Under the pieces are notes generated by a model. That model had not been told where the DNA came from. It was given only the letters and a program-made list of their open reading frames with translations, and did not search any database. A program made the position numbers and the translations under genes. 64,000 nt of DNA, from NCBI GenBank assembly GCA_963756895.1, contig CAVWPI010000010.1, forward strand, positions 19,937-83,936, in the 5' to 3' direction. Positions 16,661 through 25,786 of this stretch are shown here, in pieces (position 1 is the first letter of the stretch; each line of letters begins with the position of its first letter). The stretch comes from DASUAS01 sp963756895 (GTDB lineage: Bacteria > Actinomycetota > Acidimicrobiia > IMCC26256 > DASPTH01).

Positions 16661-18280
16661 GTGAGCACCCACATCCACCGCTCCCTCGAAGGGCTCCCCG
16701 AGACGGTCCCGGGCGTCGTGCACCGCGCCGCCGGCCTCTGGCCCGACGACGAAGCGGTCGTCGACCGCGACACCAGGCTCAGTTTCGCCGGGCTCGACGC
16801 CGCCGTGCGCGCCGCGGCCAAGGCGTTCGTCGCCACCGGCCTGCAGCTGGGCGACCGTGCGTCCGTCTGGGCCCCGAACATGCACCAGTGGATCGTCGCC
16901 GCACTCGGTCTGTACTCGGCGGGCGGCGTGCTCGTGCCGCTCAACACCCGGTTCAAGGGCACGGAGGCCGCCCACGTGTTGCGCACGTCCGGCGCGCGCT
17001 TCCTCTTCACCGTCACCGACTTCCTCGACACGAACTACGTCGAGCTGCTCGACGACGCCGGCGCGCGTGACCTGGTCGAGGAGATCGTGATCCTCGAGGG
17101 CTCGGTGCCCGAGGGCACGCTGAGCTGGGACGGCTTCCTGGCCCGCGGTGCGACCGTCGACGACGGCCCCTCCCTGGACGAGCAGGTCGAGCAGCGCGAA
17201 GCGTCGCTCACGGGCGACACGATGTGCGACATCATCTTCACGTCGGGCACCACCGGCGCACCCAAGGGGGCAATGCTGCGCCACGGCGCCAGCGTGCGCC
17301 TGTACGACTCGTGGGCCGAGGTCGTAGGGCTGCGTCACGGCGACCGCTACCTCCTCATCTACCCCTTGTTCCACACCGCGGGCCTGAAGTCAGGCCTGCT
17401 GGCGTCGCTCCTCAACGGCGTCACGCTGCTCCCCCACCTCGTGTTCGATCCGCAGACGGTCATGGAGACGGTGCGGTCCGAACGCGTCACCATGCTCCCC
17501 GGGCCACCGGCGATCTACCAGACGATCCTCAACACCGACGTCAGCGAGTACGACCTGTCGTCACTGCGCCTCGCGGTGACCGGCGCCGCCGTCGTCCCGG
17601 TCGAGCTCGTGGTCAAGCTCCGCCAAGACCTCGGGTTCGACTCGGTCGTGACCGGCTACGGCCTCACCGAGACGACCGGCACCGTCGCCATGTGCCGACA
17701 TGACGACGACCCCGAGATCATCGCCCACACCTCTGGGCGGCCGCTCCCCGGGATCGAGATGAAGATCGTCGATGTCGACGGCAACGAGGTGCCTACGGGC
17801 GAGCAGGGTGAGATCGTGACGCGCGGCTACCACGTGATGATCGGCTACTTCGAGAACCCGCAGGCCACCGCCGAGACCATCGACGTCGACGGTTGGCTGC
17901 ACACCGGTGACGTCGGGTACGTCGACGCGCAGAGCAACGTGACCATCACCGACCGCATCAAGGACATGTTCATCGTCGGTGGGTTCAACGCCTACCCCGC
18001 CGAGATCGAAGGGCTGATGCTCGAGCACCCGGATCTCGCGCAGGTCGCGATCGTGGGCGTGCCCGACGAGCGGATGGGCGAGGTGGGCATGGCGTTCGTC
18101 GTGCCGACGATGGGCCACGTGGTCGACCGCGACGAGGTGCTCGCGTGGGCGCGCGAGCACATGGCCAACTTCAAGGCGCCGCGCTACCTCGAGGTGGTCG
18201 ACGCGCTCCCGCTCAACGCCAGCGGCAAGGTGCTCAAGTTCGAACTGCGCGCCCGCGGCCGCGAGCTCACCTCGTCCTGA
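16661..18280 (+). CDS. FadD3-like acyl-CoA synthetase
   Basis: A 539-aa ANL enzyme starting with GTG at 16661. Motifs: IIFTSGTTGAPKGAMLRHG (about residue 189), GYGLTETTGTVAMC (about 331), WLHTGDVGYVD (about 412), and the Lys motif NASGKVLKFELR at the C-terminus. Segments such as IYPLFHTAGLKSGLLA, TMLPGPPAIYQ and LSSLRLAVTGAA resemble mycobacterial FadD3, which activates the C/D-ring indane propionate of cholesterol. This resemblance is from memory of the family, so a steroid-ring substrate is a hypothesis. It is preceded by its own operator/promoter and is divergent from an SDR operon. The end overlaps the convergent hydrolase by 14 bp. Confidence 0.88.
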   Translation: MSTHIHRSLEGLPETVPGVVHRAAGLWPDDEAVVDRDTRLSFAGLDAAVRAAAKAFVATGLQLGDRASVWAPNMHQWIVAALGLYSAGGVLVPLNTRFKGTEAAHVLRTSGARFLFTVTDFLDTNYVELLDDAGARDLVEEIVILEGSVPEGTLSWDGFLARGATVDDGPSLDEQVEQREASLTGDTMCDIIFTSGTTGAPKGAMLRHGASVRLYDSWAEVVGLRHGDRYLLIYPLFHTAGLKSGLLASLLNGVTLLPHLVFDPQTVMETVRSERVTMLPGPPAIYQTILNTDVSEYDLSSLRLAVTGAAVVPVELVVKLRQDLGFDSVVTGYGLTETTGTVAMCRHDDDPEIIAHTSGRPLPGIEMKIVDVDGNEVPTGEQGEIVTRGYHVMIGYFENPQATAETIDVDGWLHTGDVGYVDAQSNVTITDRIKDMFIVGGFNAYPAEIEGLMLEHPDLAQVAIVGVPDERMGEVGMAFVVPTMGHVVDRDEVLAWAREHMANFKAPRYLEVVDALPLNASGKVLKFELRARGRELTSS

Positions 18281-19191
18281 GGTTCCGCTCGAGGGTGGCC
18301 TTGCCGTCCGTCGCGGTGACGGCGCCGACGATCTCGGCGGCCGCGGCGGTGTCGTCGCGCAGGTAGCGGTTCCAGAACGACGTCGTGGTGGCGTCGACGA
18401 CGGTCGAGATCGAACTGCGCGGCACCTCGAACGGTGGTGCGTGCCGTTCACCGTGCAGCGTGACGAACCACTTCGGCGGCGCGAGCTGCGCGTACGCGGC
18501 GCGGCTGTGGCGGTAGCCGGTGTCGGCATCACCGTGGAGCAGCAGCACCGGCACGTCCTGGTGCTCGTACCGTCCCGACGGGAGCGGATCGTGCACCCCC
18601 GACATCACCACCGCCGCCCGGATGCGCCCGTCTTCGCAACAGGTGTGCGAGATCAACGCGTAGACGGTGAGGCCGCCGAGCGACATGCCCGCAGCACCAA
18701 CGGCGTCGGGATCGATGTCGAAGTCGGCGGCTCGGTCGAGCACGTGGTCGAGCACGTAGCGCGCGTCGGCTGCTTGCAGCAGCACCTCCGAGCGCAGCGC
18801 CTTGCCCTGCTCGTCCTTCTTCGTCTCGGGGAGCTTCGGCGCCGCCACCACGTACCCGGCCGCGACCCACGCGTCGAGCAGCGGCGCGAGCGAGTCGGGG
18901 GATCCGTCGCGCCCGTGCAGGGCGAGGATGACCGGACAGCGGTGCGGTGGCGACCGCGGAGGGGGTCCGCACCTGGGTGACGAGGGTCCGGCAGCGCCCC
19001 TCGACGCGGTGCGCGAACGTGAAGTCGGTGCGCGTGCTGCCCTCGCTCGCCGCGACCGGAACTCCCGCGGCGGGTCCGTCGGTGCACGAGGTGGCGGCGA
19101 GACTGTGCGTGACCGGCAGCAACGCGCAGCACATCCCGACGGCGAGCGCGAGCAGGACGGCAGCCACCACCACTCTGGAACGGGCACGCAC
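18267..19191 (-). CDS. Secreted alpha/beta hydrolase (PHB-depolymerase/DLH-like), frameshifted
   Basis: About 307 aa after removing one base near 18942. A basic N-terminus and hydrophobic segment (RVVVAAVLLALAVGMCCALL) form a signal peptide or membrane anchor. The mature part has LALHGRDGSPDSLAPLLDAW (oxyanion strand), GAAGMSLGGLTVYAL (nucleophile Ser in GxSxG, about residue 187), LLLHGDADTGYRHSRAAY (acid) and LHGERHAPPF (His). The break lies just before the HG strand. It would act outside the cytoplasmic membrane on esters or polyesters; the substrate is unknown. Confidence 0.8.
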
Positions 19192-19246
19192 GGGGTCGAA
19201 CGTAGCGACGCCGCCTGAGAACCAGCCGAGATCAGGGCCTGCTCGA

Positions 19247-20158
19247 TCAGGGAGCCGACAGCAGTGCCTTCGGGACCAGCGTGTCGAGCTCGGCCAGGCT
19301 CCACGGCGGGTTCACCCGGTGGTCGCCCCGGTAGATCGTGCGCTCCACCTCGTAGCGGTTCCAGACGCCCACCGCACCACCTGATGCGTGGAACACCTCG
19401 CCGGTGACGCCGCTCGCCTCGTCGGTGCACAGCCACGCGACGATCGGCGCCACGTACTCGGGCGGCGGGGTGTTGACGTACGACTCCCAGTCGGCATCGG
19501 AGATCAGCTCGTCGGCCCGCAGCTGCTCGAACATCGGCCGCGTCACCGCGTGGAGCCGGGTGGCGCCGCCGGGCGCCAGGCAGTTGGCGGTCACCCCGGT
19601 GCTCTCGTGTTCGAACGCAATCGCGCGCGTCATGGAGATCACCCCGCCCATCGCGGCGGCGAAGATCGGCTGCCCGAGCAGTCCGGTCGCGCCGTGCGAC
19701 GTCGTGGTGACGAGCCGGCCCCAGCCGCGTTCGATCATCCCCGGGAGCGCCGCACGTGCCAACCAGAACTTCTGGTGCAGGAACAACGACATGAACCGCT
19801 GGTATGTGTCGTCGTCGGCTGCGAGGGTGCCGTCGATGATCGCGCCGGCGCACCCCACGACGATGTCGAGCTGGCCGAACTCGTCGACCGCGGTCTGCAC
19901 TGCGGCCGCGCACCCGCCGGGGTCGGCGACCGAGTCGTAGTTGGCGGTGGCGCGGCCACCCGCGTCACGAATGGCCGCGACCGTCGAGTCGGCGGCGGCC
20001 GAGCTGCGCCCCTGCGCGTACTCGTCGGTCCCGAGGTCGTTGACCACCACGGTGGCGCCGTGACGTCCGAGTGCCTGCGCGCACGCCTGCCCGATGCCGT
20101 TCCCGGCCCCGGTGACGAGCGCGACCTTCCCCTGCAGTCGATCCGAGCTGGCGGTCAT
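19247..20158 (-). CDS. SDR-fold protein lacking the catalytic Tyr/Lys
   Basis: A 303-aa protein with intact cofactor motif TGAGNGIGQ and VVVNDLGTDE, placing it in the same SDR group as the gene at 15.7 kb. The catalytic segments differ: NNAG is replaced by GCAGA, and where YxxxK is expected the sequence reads GQPIFAAAMGG, giving Phe and Met. Ser remains in TTTSHGATG. NAD binding is likely, classical dehydrogenase chemistry is not. It could be a subunit, a binding protein or use other residues. The C-terminus has WNRYEVERTIYRGDHRV and a tail. It stands alone between a hydrolase and an EthD gene. Confidence 0.82.
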   Translation of the reverse strand: MTASSDRLQGKVALVTGAGNGIGQACAQALGRHGATVVVNDLGTDEYAQGRSSAAADSTVAAIRDAGGRATANYDSVADPGGCAAAVQTAVDEFGQLDIVVGCAGAIIDGTLAADDDTYQRFMSLFLHQKFWLARAALPGMIERGWGRLVTTTSHGATGLLGQPIFAAAMGGVISMTRAIAFEHESTGVTANCLAPGGATRLHAVTRPMFEQLRADELISDADWESYVNTPPPEYVAPIVAWLCTDEASGVTGEVFHASGGAVGVWNRYEVERTIYRGDHRVNPPWSLAELDTLVPKALLSAP

Positions 20159-20281
20159 GGCGCGGAGCGTACGACCTACGCTCCGCCGGTGCCGCCCCTG
20201 CTGTTCGTCCTCATCTCACCTGGGGCTTCGGCGGCGCGTGGCACTGGCTGCGCGTGAAGCCGCGACTGCGCTGACGCCGCG

Positions 20282-20572
20282 TCAGCCCTGGACGATCTCG
20301 CTGGTCTGCATCACCGGCTGGATGTCGGTGTAGTTGGCGACGTCGGCCATGATCGCTCCGGTGCCCTCGGCACCCATGGCCTCGCCGATGGCGTCGGTCG
20401 ACGGGAAGAAGAAGTGCACCGCGGCCTCGTACGGGCCGTTGACGCCCTTGTCGATCTCGACGCGCTCGACGCCCCAGGTCGACACCGCGAGCGGGACGTG
20501 CTTGTCGCGGTAGTAGTCGTGGTCGAACTTCGCACCTTCGGTCTTCGGGTACAGCACGCTGAGTCGGATCAT
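20282..20572 (-). CDS. EthD domain protein
   Basis: A 96-aa alpha/beta-barrel protein from ATG 20572. It shows the EthD family pattern: MIRLSVLYPK, then FDHDYYRDKHVPLA with the conserved His near residue 27, and a final FFFPSTDAIGEAMGAEGT. EthD proteins assist P450-dependent ether or alkane degradation or bind small ligands as dimers. With a P450 elsewhere in the window the association is suggestive only. It lies 20 bp downstream of the acyl-CoA synthetase, at the end of the long minus-strand operon. Confidence 0.8.
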   Translation of the reverse strand: MIRLSVLYPKTEGAKFDHDYYRDKHVPLAVSTWGVERVEIDKGVNGPYEAAVHFFFPSTDAIGEAMGAEGTGAIMADVANYTDIQPVMQTSEIVQG

Positions 20573-20592
20573 GGCGGGGAGTCTCGCGGCGG

Positions 20593-22095
20593 TCAGGTTG
20601 CCCGCGCGCCCATGGCGACGAGCTCGCGCAGGAGCACCTTGCCCACCTCGCTGCGGGGCAGGGCGGCGAGCGCCTCGAAGCGTGCGGGGACCTTGTACGG
20701 CGCGAGATGCTCTCGGCACAGCGCCTCGAGCGCAGCGGTGTCGACCGATGCGCCCGCACGCGGCACCACGAACGCCCACGGCACCTCGCCCAGACGGTCG
20801 TCGGGGATGCCGGCCACCGCACACTCGGCCACGTCGGGCGAGAGGCGGATCACCTCGGCGACCTCCTCGGGGAAGACCTTGAGGCCACCGCGATTGATCA
20901 TGTCGGAGACGCGACCCTCGATCCAGAGGAACCCCTCGTCGTCGACGCGGCCGAGATCGCCGGTGTGGAACCAGCCGTCGACGAGCCGGCCGTCCATGTC
21001 GTCACCCGCCGCGCTGCGCTCCTCGATCATCGGCGTGCGCACGAGGATCTCGCCACCGACTCCATCACCGTCGGCCTCGCTGATGCGCAGCTGCACGTTC
21101 TCGTGGGCGCGGCCCACCGCACCGAGGTGGGTATCACCGAACTCCTTGGCGTCCTGCGCGCTCCAGCCGACGATCTCGCCCCCGATCTCGGTCTGCCCCC
21201 ATCCGTTGAGCACGAACACACCGAACCGATCACGGAAGCGGCGGGCCTGCAACGGCGACAGGGGTGCCGTGATGCTGCGCACGTACTTGAGCGGCGCCAG
21301 CGAGGTGATCGACTCGTCGTCGGCGAGCATCGTCATCGCCGCCGGGGGCAGCACCGTGGAACGCAGCTGGAACCGCTCGACCAATCCGGCGAACGCGGCG
21401 GCGTCGAAGCGGTCCATGATGATCACGGCCGCGCCGGCGCGGAAGGCGAAGACCACGTTGTAGATGCCGGCCCACAGCGACAGCGACGTCGGAATCAGGT
21501 TGGGCATCGGCATGCGTTTCGGTGTGTCGGTCTTGGGCGCGTCCGAGCTGCTCGTGGCGCCACCGCGCAGCGTGCCGAGCACGCCGTCGATGAGACCGAG
21601 CACGTTGTCGTGCACCAGCGGCACCGGCTTGGGCCGTCCAGTCGTGCCGGAGGTGAACGAGATGGCGGCGACGCCTGCCGGCGACGGCGGCGCATCGACG
21701 TCGAGGGGACCCGGCGCATCCCACGTGCCGTCACCCGTCGCGAGCACGACCGGCACGTCAACGATCCTCGCCGCGTCAACGGGGAGCGTGAGGATCGCCG
21801 CAGGGCGGTCCTCGTCGATCACGTGCGCGAGCTCGTCGGCCGAGAGGCGCGGGTTGAGCGGCACGTACACACCACCGGCGAACCAGATGCCGAACAGCGC
21901 AGCCACGATGTCGGGCCCGTTGGGCAGCATCACCCCCACCGCCTGACCCGACTGCAACCCACCCGTGCGCAGCAGCGCGGCCAACGCCTCGGCACGGGCG
22001 CGCAGCTCGGCGCGAGTGATCTCCTCGGTGGTCGTGTAGACCGCGACCGTCGTGGCGTCGTCGTCCCGTGGGTCGAGGACGTCAGCGAGGTTCAC
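20593..22095 (-). CDS. AMP-dependent acyl-CoA synthetase
   Basis: A 500-aa ANL enzyme. The GTG at 22095 overlaps the preceding hydratase stop by 4 bp (GTGA). Motifs: AISFTSGTTGRPKPVPLVHD (phosphate loop, with Pro replacing the usual Gly after PK), VLNGWGQTEIGGEI, WFHTGDLGRVDDEGF, and a C-terminal EVGKVLLREL Lys. The N-terminus is short. It activates a carboxylic acid for the four upstream genes (dehydratase and three crotonases) in a single minus-strand operon of six genes. Substrate unknown; the GWGQTE adenine motif departs from the typical GYGxTE. Confidence 0.88.
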   Translation of the reverse strand: MNLADVLDPRDDDATTVAVYTTTEEITRAELRARAEALAALLRTGGLQSGQAVGVMLPNGPDIVAALFGIWFAGGVYVPLNPRLSADELAHVIDEDRPAAILTLPVDAARIVDVPVVLATGDGTWDAPGPLDVDAPPSPAGVAAISFTSGTTGRPKPVPLVHDNVLGLIDGVLGTLRGGATSSSDAPKTDTPKRMPMPNLIPTSLSLWAGIYNVVFAFRAGAAVIIMDRFDAAAFAGLVERFQLRSTVLPPAAMTMLADDESITSLAPLKYVRSITAPLSPLQARRFRDRFGVFVLNGWGQTEIGGEIVGWSAQDAKEFGDTHLGAVGRAHENVQLRISEADGDGVGGEILVRTPMIEERSAAGDDMDGRLVDGWFHTGDLGRVDDEGFLWIEGRVSDMINRGGLKVFPEEVAEVIRLSPDVAECAVAGIPDDRLGEVPWAFVVPRAGASVDTAALEALCREHLAPYKVPARFEALAALPRSEVGKVLLRELVAMGARAT

Positions 22096-22892
22096 GGGGC
22101 CCAGCGGGGTTCGCGCTTCTCCGCGAACGCGAGGGGGCCCTCGGTCTGGTCCGGATGACCCCACATCGAGACCAGCTGCTGGGCGCCGGCGCGACATCCG
22201 TCGGTGAGCCCGTGCTCCAGCGCACCCCACAACGCCTTCTTGGTCGCGCGCATCGCAGCCGGCGAGTTCTTGGCGATGGTCTCCCCCAGCTGCTGCGCCA
22301 CCTCGCGGAGCTGGTCGGGCGGGTCGACGATCTGCGAGATCATCCCGAGCTCGTAGGCACGCTCGGCGTTCATGCGCTCGTAGCGCCCGACGAGGGCCAT
22401 GCGCATGACCGCCTCGAACGGCATCTTGCGCAGCAGTGCGATCGCCTCGATCGCGACCACCTGCCCGACGGACACGTGGGGATCGAAGAACTCCGCGTCG
22501 CTCGCCGCGATCACGATGTCGGCCTCGGCCACCCAGTGGAACGCGCCGCCCGCGCAGATGCCGTTGACCGCGGTGATCACCGGCTTCTGCACGCCCTGCT
22601 GCCAGGCGGTGAAGTGGAGGTCCCAGTTCTCGACCGACTCGCGGTAGCGCTCCATGCCCATGCCGTCGGTGGCGAGCTCCTGGACGTCGACCCCGGTCTG
22701 GAACGCGCGGCCCTCGCCGGTGTGCACGATCACCCGCACCTCGGGATCGGCATCGAGCTCGAGCCACGCGTCGGCGAACTCATCGCGCATGTGGCTGCTC
22801 ATCGCGTTGAGCTGCTCGGGCCGGTTGTTGATGAGCCAGCCCACCGGTCCGTGGCGCTCCACGAGCAGGGTGTCGAATTTCGAGAAGGTCAC
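22092..22892 (-). CDS. Enoyl-CoA hydratase (tandem paralogue A)
   Basis: A 266-aa crotonase-fold protein, GTG at 22892 overlapping the stop of paralogue B (GTGA). The oxyanion elements are RAFQTGVDVQELA and NGICAGGAFHWVAEAD. HVSVGQVVAIEAIALL stands where catalytic Glu would lie, so the hydratase Glu pair is not obvious. The last 60 residues (KNSPAAMRATKKALWGALEHG and on) are nearly identical to paralogue B, marking a tandem duplication. It also feeds directly into the synthetase. It may be a decarboxylase, hydrolase or isomerase type crotonase. Confidence 0.87.
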   Translation of the reverse strand: MTFSKFDTLLVERHGPVGWLINNRPEQLNAMSSHMRDEFADAWLELDADPEVRVIVHTGEGRAFQTGVDVQELATDGMGMERYRESVENWDLHFTAWQQGVQKPVITAVNGICAGGAFHWVAEADIVIAASDAEFFDPHVSVGQVVAIEAIALLRKMPFEAVMRMALVGRYERMNAERAYELGMISQIVDPPDQLREVAQQLGETIAKNSPAAMRATKKALWGALEHGLTDGCRAGAQQLVSMWGHPDQTEGPLAFAEKREPRWAP

Positions 22893-23683
22893 GTGCTCGT
22901 CTCCCACTCGGGCGCTCGCTTCTCCGCGAACGCGAGCGGACCTTCGGTCTGGTCGGGGTGGCCCCACATGTCGACGAGCTCCTGCGCACCGGCACGGCAC
23001 GCGTCGGTGAGGCCGTGCTCCAGCGCGCCCCAGAGCGCCTTCTTGGTCGCGCGCATCGCGGCCGGCGAATTCTTCGCGATCTTCTCGGCCAGCTCCTGCG
23101 CCGCGTCGCGCAGACCGTCCGGCGGGTCGACCACCTGCGAGATCATCCCGAGCTGGCGGGCCCGCGTCGCGGGCATGCGTTCGGACCGACCGACCAGCGC
23201 CATGCGCATGATCGGTTCGAACGCCATCTTGTGCGACAGCCCGACACCCTCGTAGGACATCGCCTGCCCGAGTGACACGTGCGTGTCGAAGAACGTCGCG
23301 TCGCCCGCCGCGATCACCACGTCGGCGTCGGCGACGAAGTGGAGTCCCCCGCCGGCGCAGCTGCCGTTCACCGCCGCGATCACGGGGGTCCACACCTGGT
23401 TGTGCCACGCCGTGAACCGGAGCTCGGCGTCACGGGTTCGGCGCGACTGCTCCGTCATCGCCTCCTTGTCGCGACTCAGTGCGGCGACGTCGAGGCCGGT
23501 CTGGAAGTTGCGACCGTTGCCGGTGTTCACGATGACGCGCACGTCGGGGTCGTCGTCGAGCTCGCGCCACGCTTCCTCGAGCTCGGTCATCATCCGCGCG
23601 TCCATGGCGTTGCCGACGTCGGGCCGGTCGAAGATCAACCAGCCGACCGGGCCGAGCCGTTCGACTTCGAGCCGCTCGTACAC
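22889..23683 (-). CDS. Enoyl-CoA hydratase (tandem paralogue B)
   Basis: A 264-aa crotonase. GTG at 23683 follows the upstream stop with one base between them (TGAcGTG), which I prefer over a start 12 codons earlier inside the previous gene. It has RNFQTGLDVAAL and NGSCAGGGLHFVADAD, and HVSLGQAMSYEGVGL in the second-site region. The C-terminal third is almost the same as paralogue A (KKALWGALEHG, MWGHPDQTEG, LAFAEKR), while the N-terminal half has diverged. Both members keep Gln in the oxyanion strand (FQTG) where most hydratases have Cys or Ser-Ala. Part of the six-gene operon. Confidence 0.87.
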   Translation of the reverse strand: MYERLEVERLGPVGWLIFDRPDVGNAMDARMMTELEEAWRELDDDPDVRVIVNTGNGRNFQTGLDVAALSRDKEAMTEQSRRTRDAELRFTAWHNQVWTPVIAAVNGSCAGGGLHFVADADVVIAAGDATFFDTHVSLGQAMSYEGVGLSHKMAFEPIMRMALVGRSERMPATRARQLGMISQVVDPPDGLRDAAQELAEKIAKNSPAAMRATKKALWGALEHGLTDACRAGAQELVDMWGHPDQTEGPLAFAEKRAPEWETST

Positions 23684-23684
23684 G

Positions 23685-24503
23685 TCAGCGGCCGCCGAAC
23701 TCGGGAGATCGCTTCTCACCGAACGCCCGCAGACCTTCGCGGAAGTCGTCGCTGCGGGACGAGAGCTCCATCGCGAACGCCTCGTTGCGGAGGTGCTCGT
23801 CGATCGGGGTCGTCGCGCCGACGTGCAGGAGCCACTTCGCGAGCCCGAGACCCACGGTGGCGCTCTGTGCCAGCGTGGCGACCAGCTCGGCCGCGGCGGC
23901 GTCGAGCTCGGCGACGGGCACGGCGCGATGGATCATCTGCCACTCGGCCGCTTCGGCACCGTCGACGACGCGACCGAGGTGGATCATCTCGCGGGCGCGC
24001 ACGTCGCCGATCCGACGGGGCAGCAACCACGTGGCGCCGCTGTCGGGCGTGAACCCGCGGTCGACGAAGGGGGCCCAGAAGCGGGCGTCGGTGGCGGCGA
24101 CGGTGAAGTCGGCGGCGAGCGCCAGGTTGAGGCCGATGCCCGCAGCCCATCCCCGTACCGCGCACACCACCGGGACCTGCACCGAGCACAGCAGCGGGAT
24201 CAGGCGGTGCGCCTGCGACGGCAGGCGACGCTGGATGCTGCCGGCACGCGGCTTGCTCCCCGATTCCTTCGCCTCCTGGTTGCGGGCCACCCAGTCGAAG
24301 CCGGAGCAGAAGTGCTCACCCGCGCTGGTGATGAAGATCGCCCGCACCGCTTCGTCGCGACCCGCGAGGTCGACGGCGTCGATCGCCGCATACACCATCG
24401 TGTCGTTGAGCGCGTTGCGCTTGTCCGGCCGCGCCAGTCGCAGCGTGAGGACGCCCTCGGCCAGCTCGACGTCGAGACCCTCGACGGACTCGTAGGGGCT
24501 CAT
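23685..24503 (-). CDS. Enoyl-CoA hydratase/isomerase family protein
   Basis: A 272-aa crotonase from ATG 24503, with AAGGA seven nt upstream. Oxyanion segments are EHFCSGFDWVA and GWAAGIGLNLALAAD; FTPDSGATWLLPRRIG is the region after the second-site residue. The loop between them carries a basic stretch (SGSKPRAGSIQRR). It is more like the gene at 25851 than the tandem pair. The start lies 10 bp after the MaoC-type gene's stop. It likely acts after or in parallel with the dehydratase in the same pathway. Confidence 0.87.
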   Translation of the reverse strand: MSPYESVEGLDVELAEGVLTLRLARPDKRNALNDTMVYAAIDAVDLAGRDEAVRAIFITSAGEHFCSGFDWVARNQEAKESGSKPRAGSIQRRLPSQAHRLIPLLCSVQVPVVCAVRGWAAGIGLNLALAADFTVAATDARFWAPFVDRGFTPDSGATWLLPRRIGDVRAREMIHLGRVVDGAEAAEWQMIHRAVPVAELDAAAAELVATLAQSATVGLGLAKWLLHVGATTPIDEHLRNEAFAMELSSRSDDFREGLRAFGEKRSPEFGGR

Positions 24504-24513
24504 CCGCCGTCCT

Positions 24514-25779
24514 TCATCGGGCGCTGAACGCGTCGCTGATCGCGACCAGCGAGGACTCGAGGTCGGTGCCGGGCGGATCGGGCAGCCGGACGGCCCCGCG
24601 GTCGCGTGACGGGAGGAGGATGGTGGCGGTGCCGGGCGTGGTGACGGTCCCGCGCTGGTTGGTCGCCGCGAGCTCGAGGTCGACCGCGGGGCGGTCGCCG
24701 TCGGCGAGGTACTTGCGGGTGACGGTGCCGGTGAGGTGGTGGACGTCACCGACGTAGTTGAACCCGCGGAACGAGCACTCGAGCTTCCAGAGCCAGGCGT
24801 CGTCTCCCATCCAGTCGGTGCACAGGTGGATCAGCCACGTCTCGCGCATGCGGCCGTAGTCGTACGTAGTCGGGTTCCCGGCGTTGCGGGCCCACGCGGG
24901 ATCCCAGTGCACCCGTTGCATCACGTCGGGAACGCCCTGGTCGTCACGATGGAAGAACCGCGGGATCCGGCGCCGGTTCGCGACCCCGAGTCCGAGCGGC
25001 TTGACGTCGTAGAGGCCCATGCCCATGCCGACGTGCCAACACACCATGTCGGTGACCAGCATCGGGCCCTTCACCATCGGGCCCACCGGGTCACCCTCGT
25101 CGACGTCTTCCCAGAACCGCGGCTCGGTGCCCCGCCGGCGGTACGACGCGTACTCGGCGTCGAGCTCCGCGATCTGCTCCTCGGTCCAATGCGCCGGTTC
25201 GATGGCGTCGTACTTCTTCTTCTCTCTCGCCTTCTTGCGCTCGGTGCGGATCATCAACCGGTACTGCCCCGACAACACCGTGCCGTCATCGTCGCGGAAC
25301 ACGTTCGCCGACCACTCGTGCACCGCCCGCCCCGCGAACTCCGACGACTTGTCGAGCACCGCCACCATCGCATTGCGACGCCACACCCGACGGTCGGGCC
25401 GCAACGGCGCCCACCACTCCCGCGCCGACGCGGAGTAGAACGCGTGCACCCCCCGCAACGGATCACCCTTCATCAGGTCGCGCTGGTCGTCGGGGACCGC
25501 GGTGACCTCGTCCTCGCCGATCAGGCTGTCGCCTCCCACCAGCGGAGGAGGCGCCAACGGACCACCCCACACGCTCGCAGCCGCGTAGTCGGGATCAACC
25601 CACAACGGGTTGTCGTCGCCGTAGCTCTCGGCCACGATCCGGAACGCATCCGTGTTCGGCCGCAGATAGTGCGGACGACGCGTCCACGGCTCCGCCACCC
25701 CCACCCGAGCCCGCAACCGGGCCACACCTTCATCGGTGATCTGGGGCTCGCTCGTCGCGTCTCTCGTCGTGCTGGTCAC
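24514..25779 (-). CDS. FAS1-like/MaoC double-hotdog dehydratase
   Basis: A 421-aa protein, GTG at 25779. The N-terminal half has PHYLRPNTDAFRIVAESYGD and NPLWVDPDYAAAS followed by WGGPLAPPPLVG, the hotdog segment of FAS1-like dehydratases (D.NP.....A). The C-terminal half repeats a hotdog-like strand set with GFNYVGDVHHLTGTVTRKY. A basic linker (RKKAREKKKYDAIE) lies in between. It would hydrate or dehydrate an acyl-CoA or ring intermediate. As first gene of the operon it sits right behind the shared TATATT promoter, which leaves a leader of only a few bases. Confidence 0.75.
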   Translation of the reverse strand: MTSTTRDATSEPQITDEGVARLRARVGVAEPWTRRPHYLRPNTDAFRIVAESYGDDNPLWVDPDYAAASVWGGPLAPPPLVGGDSLIGEDEVTAVPDDQRDLMKGDPLRGVHAFYSASAREWWAPLRPDRRVWRRNAMVAVLDKSSEFAGRAVHEWSANVFRDDDGTVLSGQYRLMIRTERKKAREKKKYDAIEPAHWTEEQIAELDAEYASYRRRGTEPRFWEDVDEGDPVGPMVKGPMLVTDMVCWHVGMGMGLYDVKPLGLGVANRRRIPRFFHRDDQGVPDVMQRVHWDPAWARNAGNPTTYDYGRMRETWLIHLCTDWMGDDAWLWKLECSFRGFNYVGDVHHLTGTVTRKYLADGDRPAVDLELAATNQRGTVTTPGTATILLPSRDRGAVRLPDPPGTDLESSLVAISDAFSAR

Positions 25780-25786
25780 AGGAACA

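Noticed and set aside
20189..20281. Short ORF starting GTGCCGCCCCTGCTG (VPPLLFVLI), with hydrophobic WGFGGAWHWLRVK in the next frame
   Set aside because: It could be a frameshifted small hydrophobic protein, but it is only about 30 aa, has no clear ribosome site and no recognised family.
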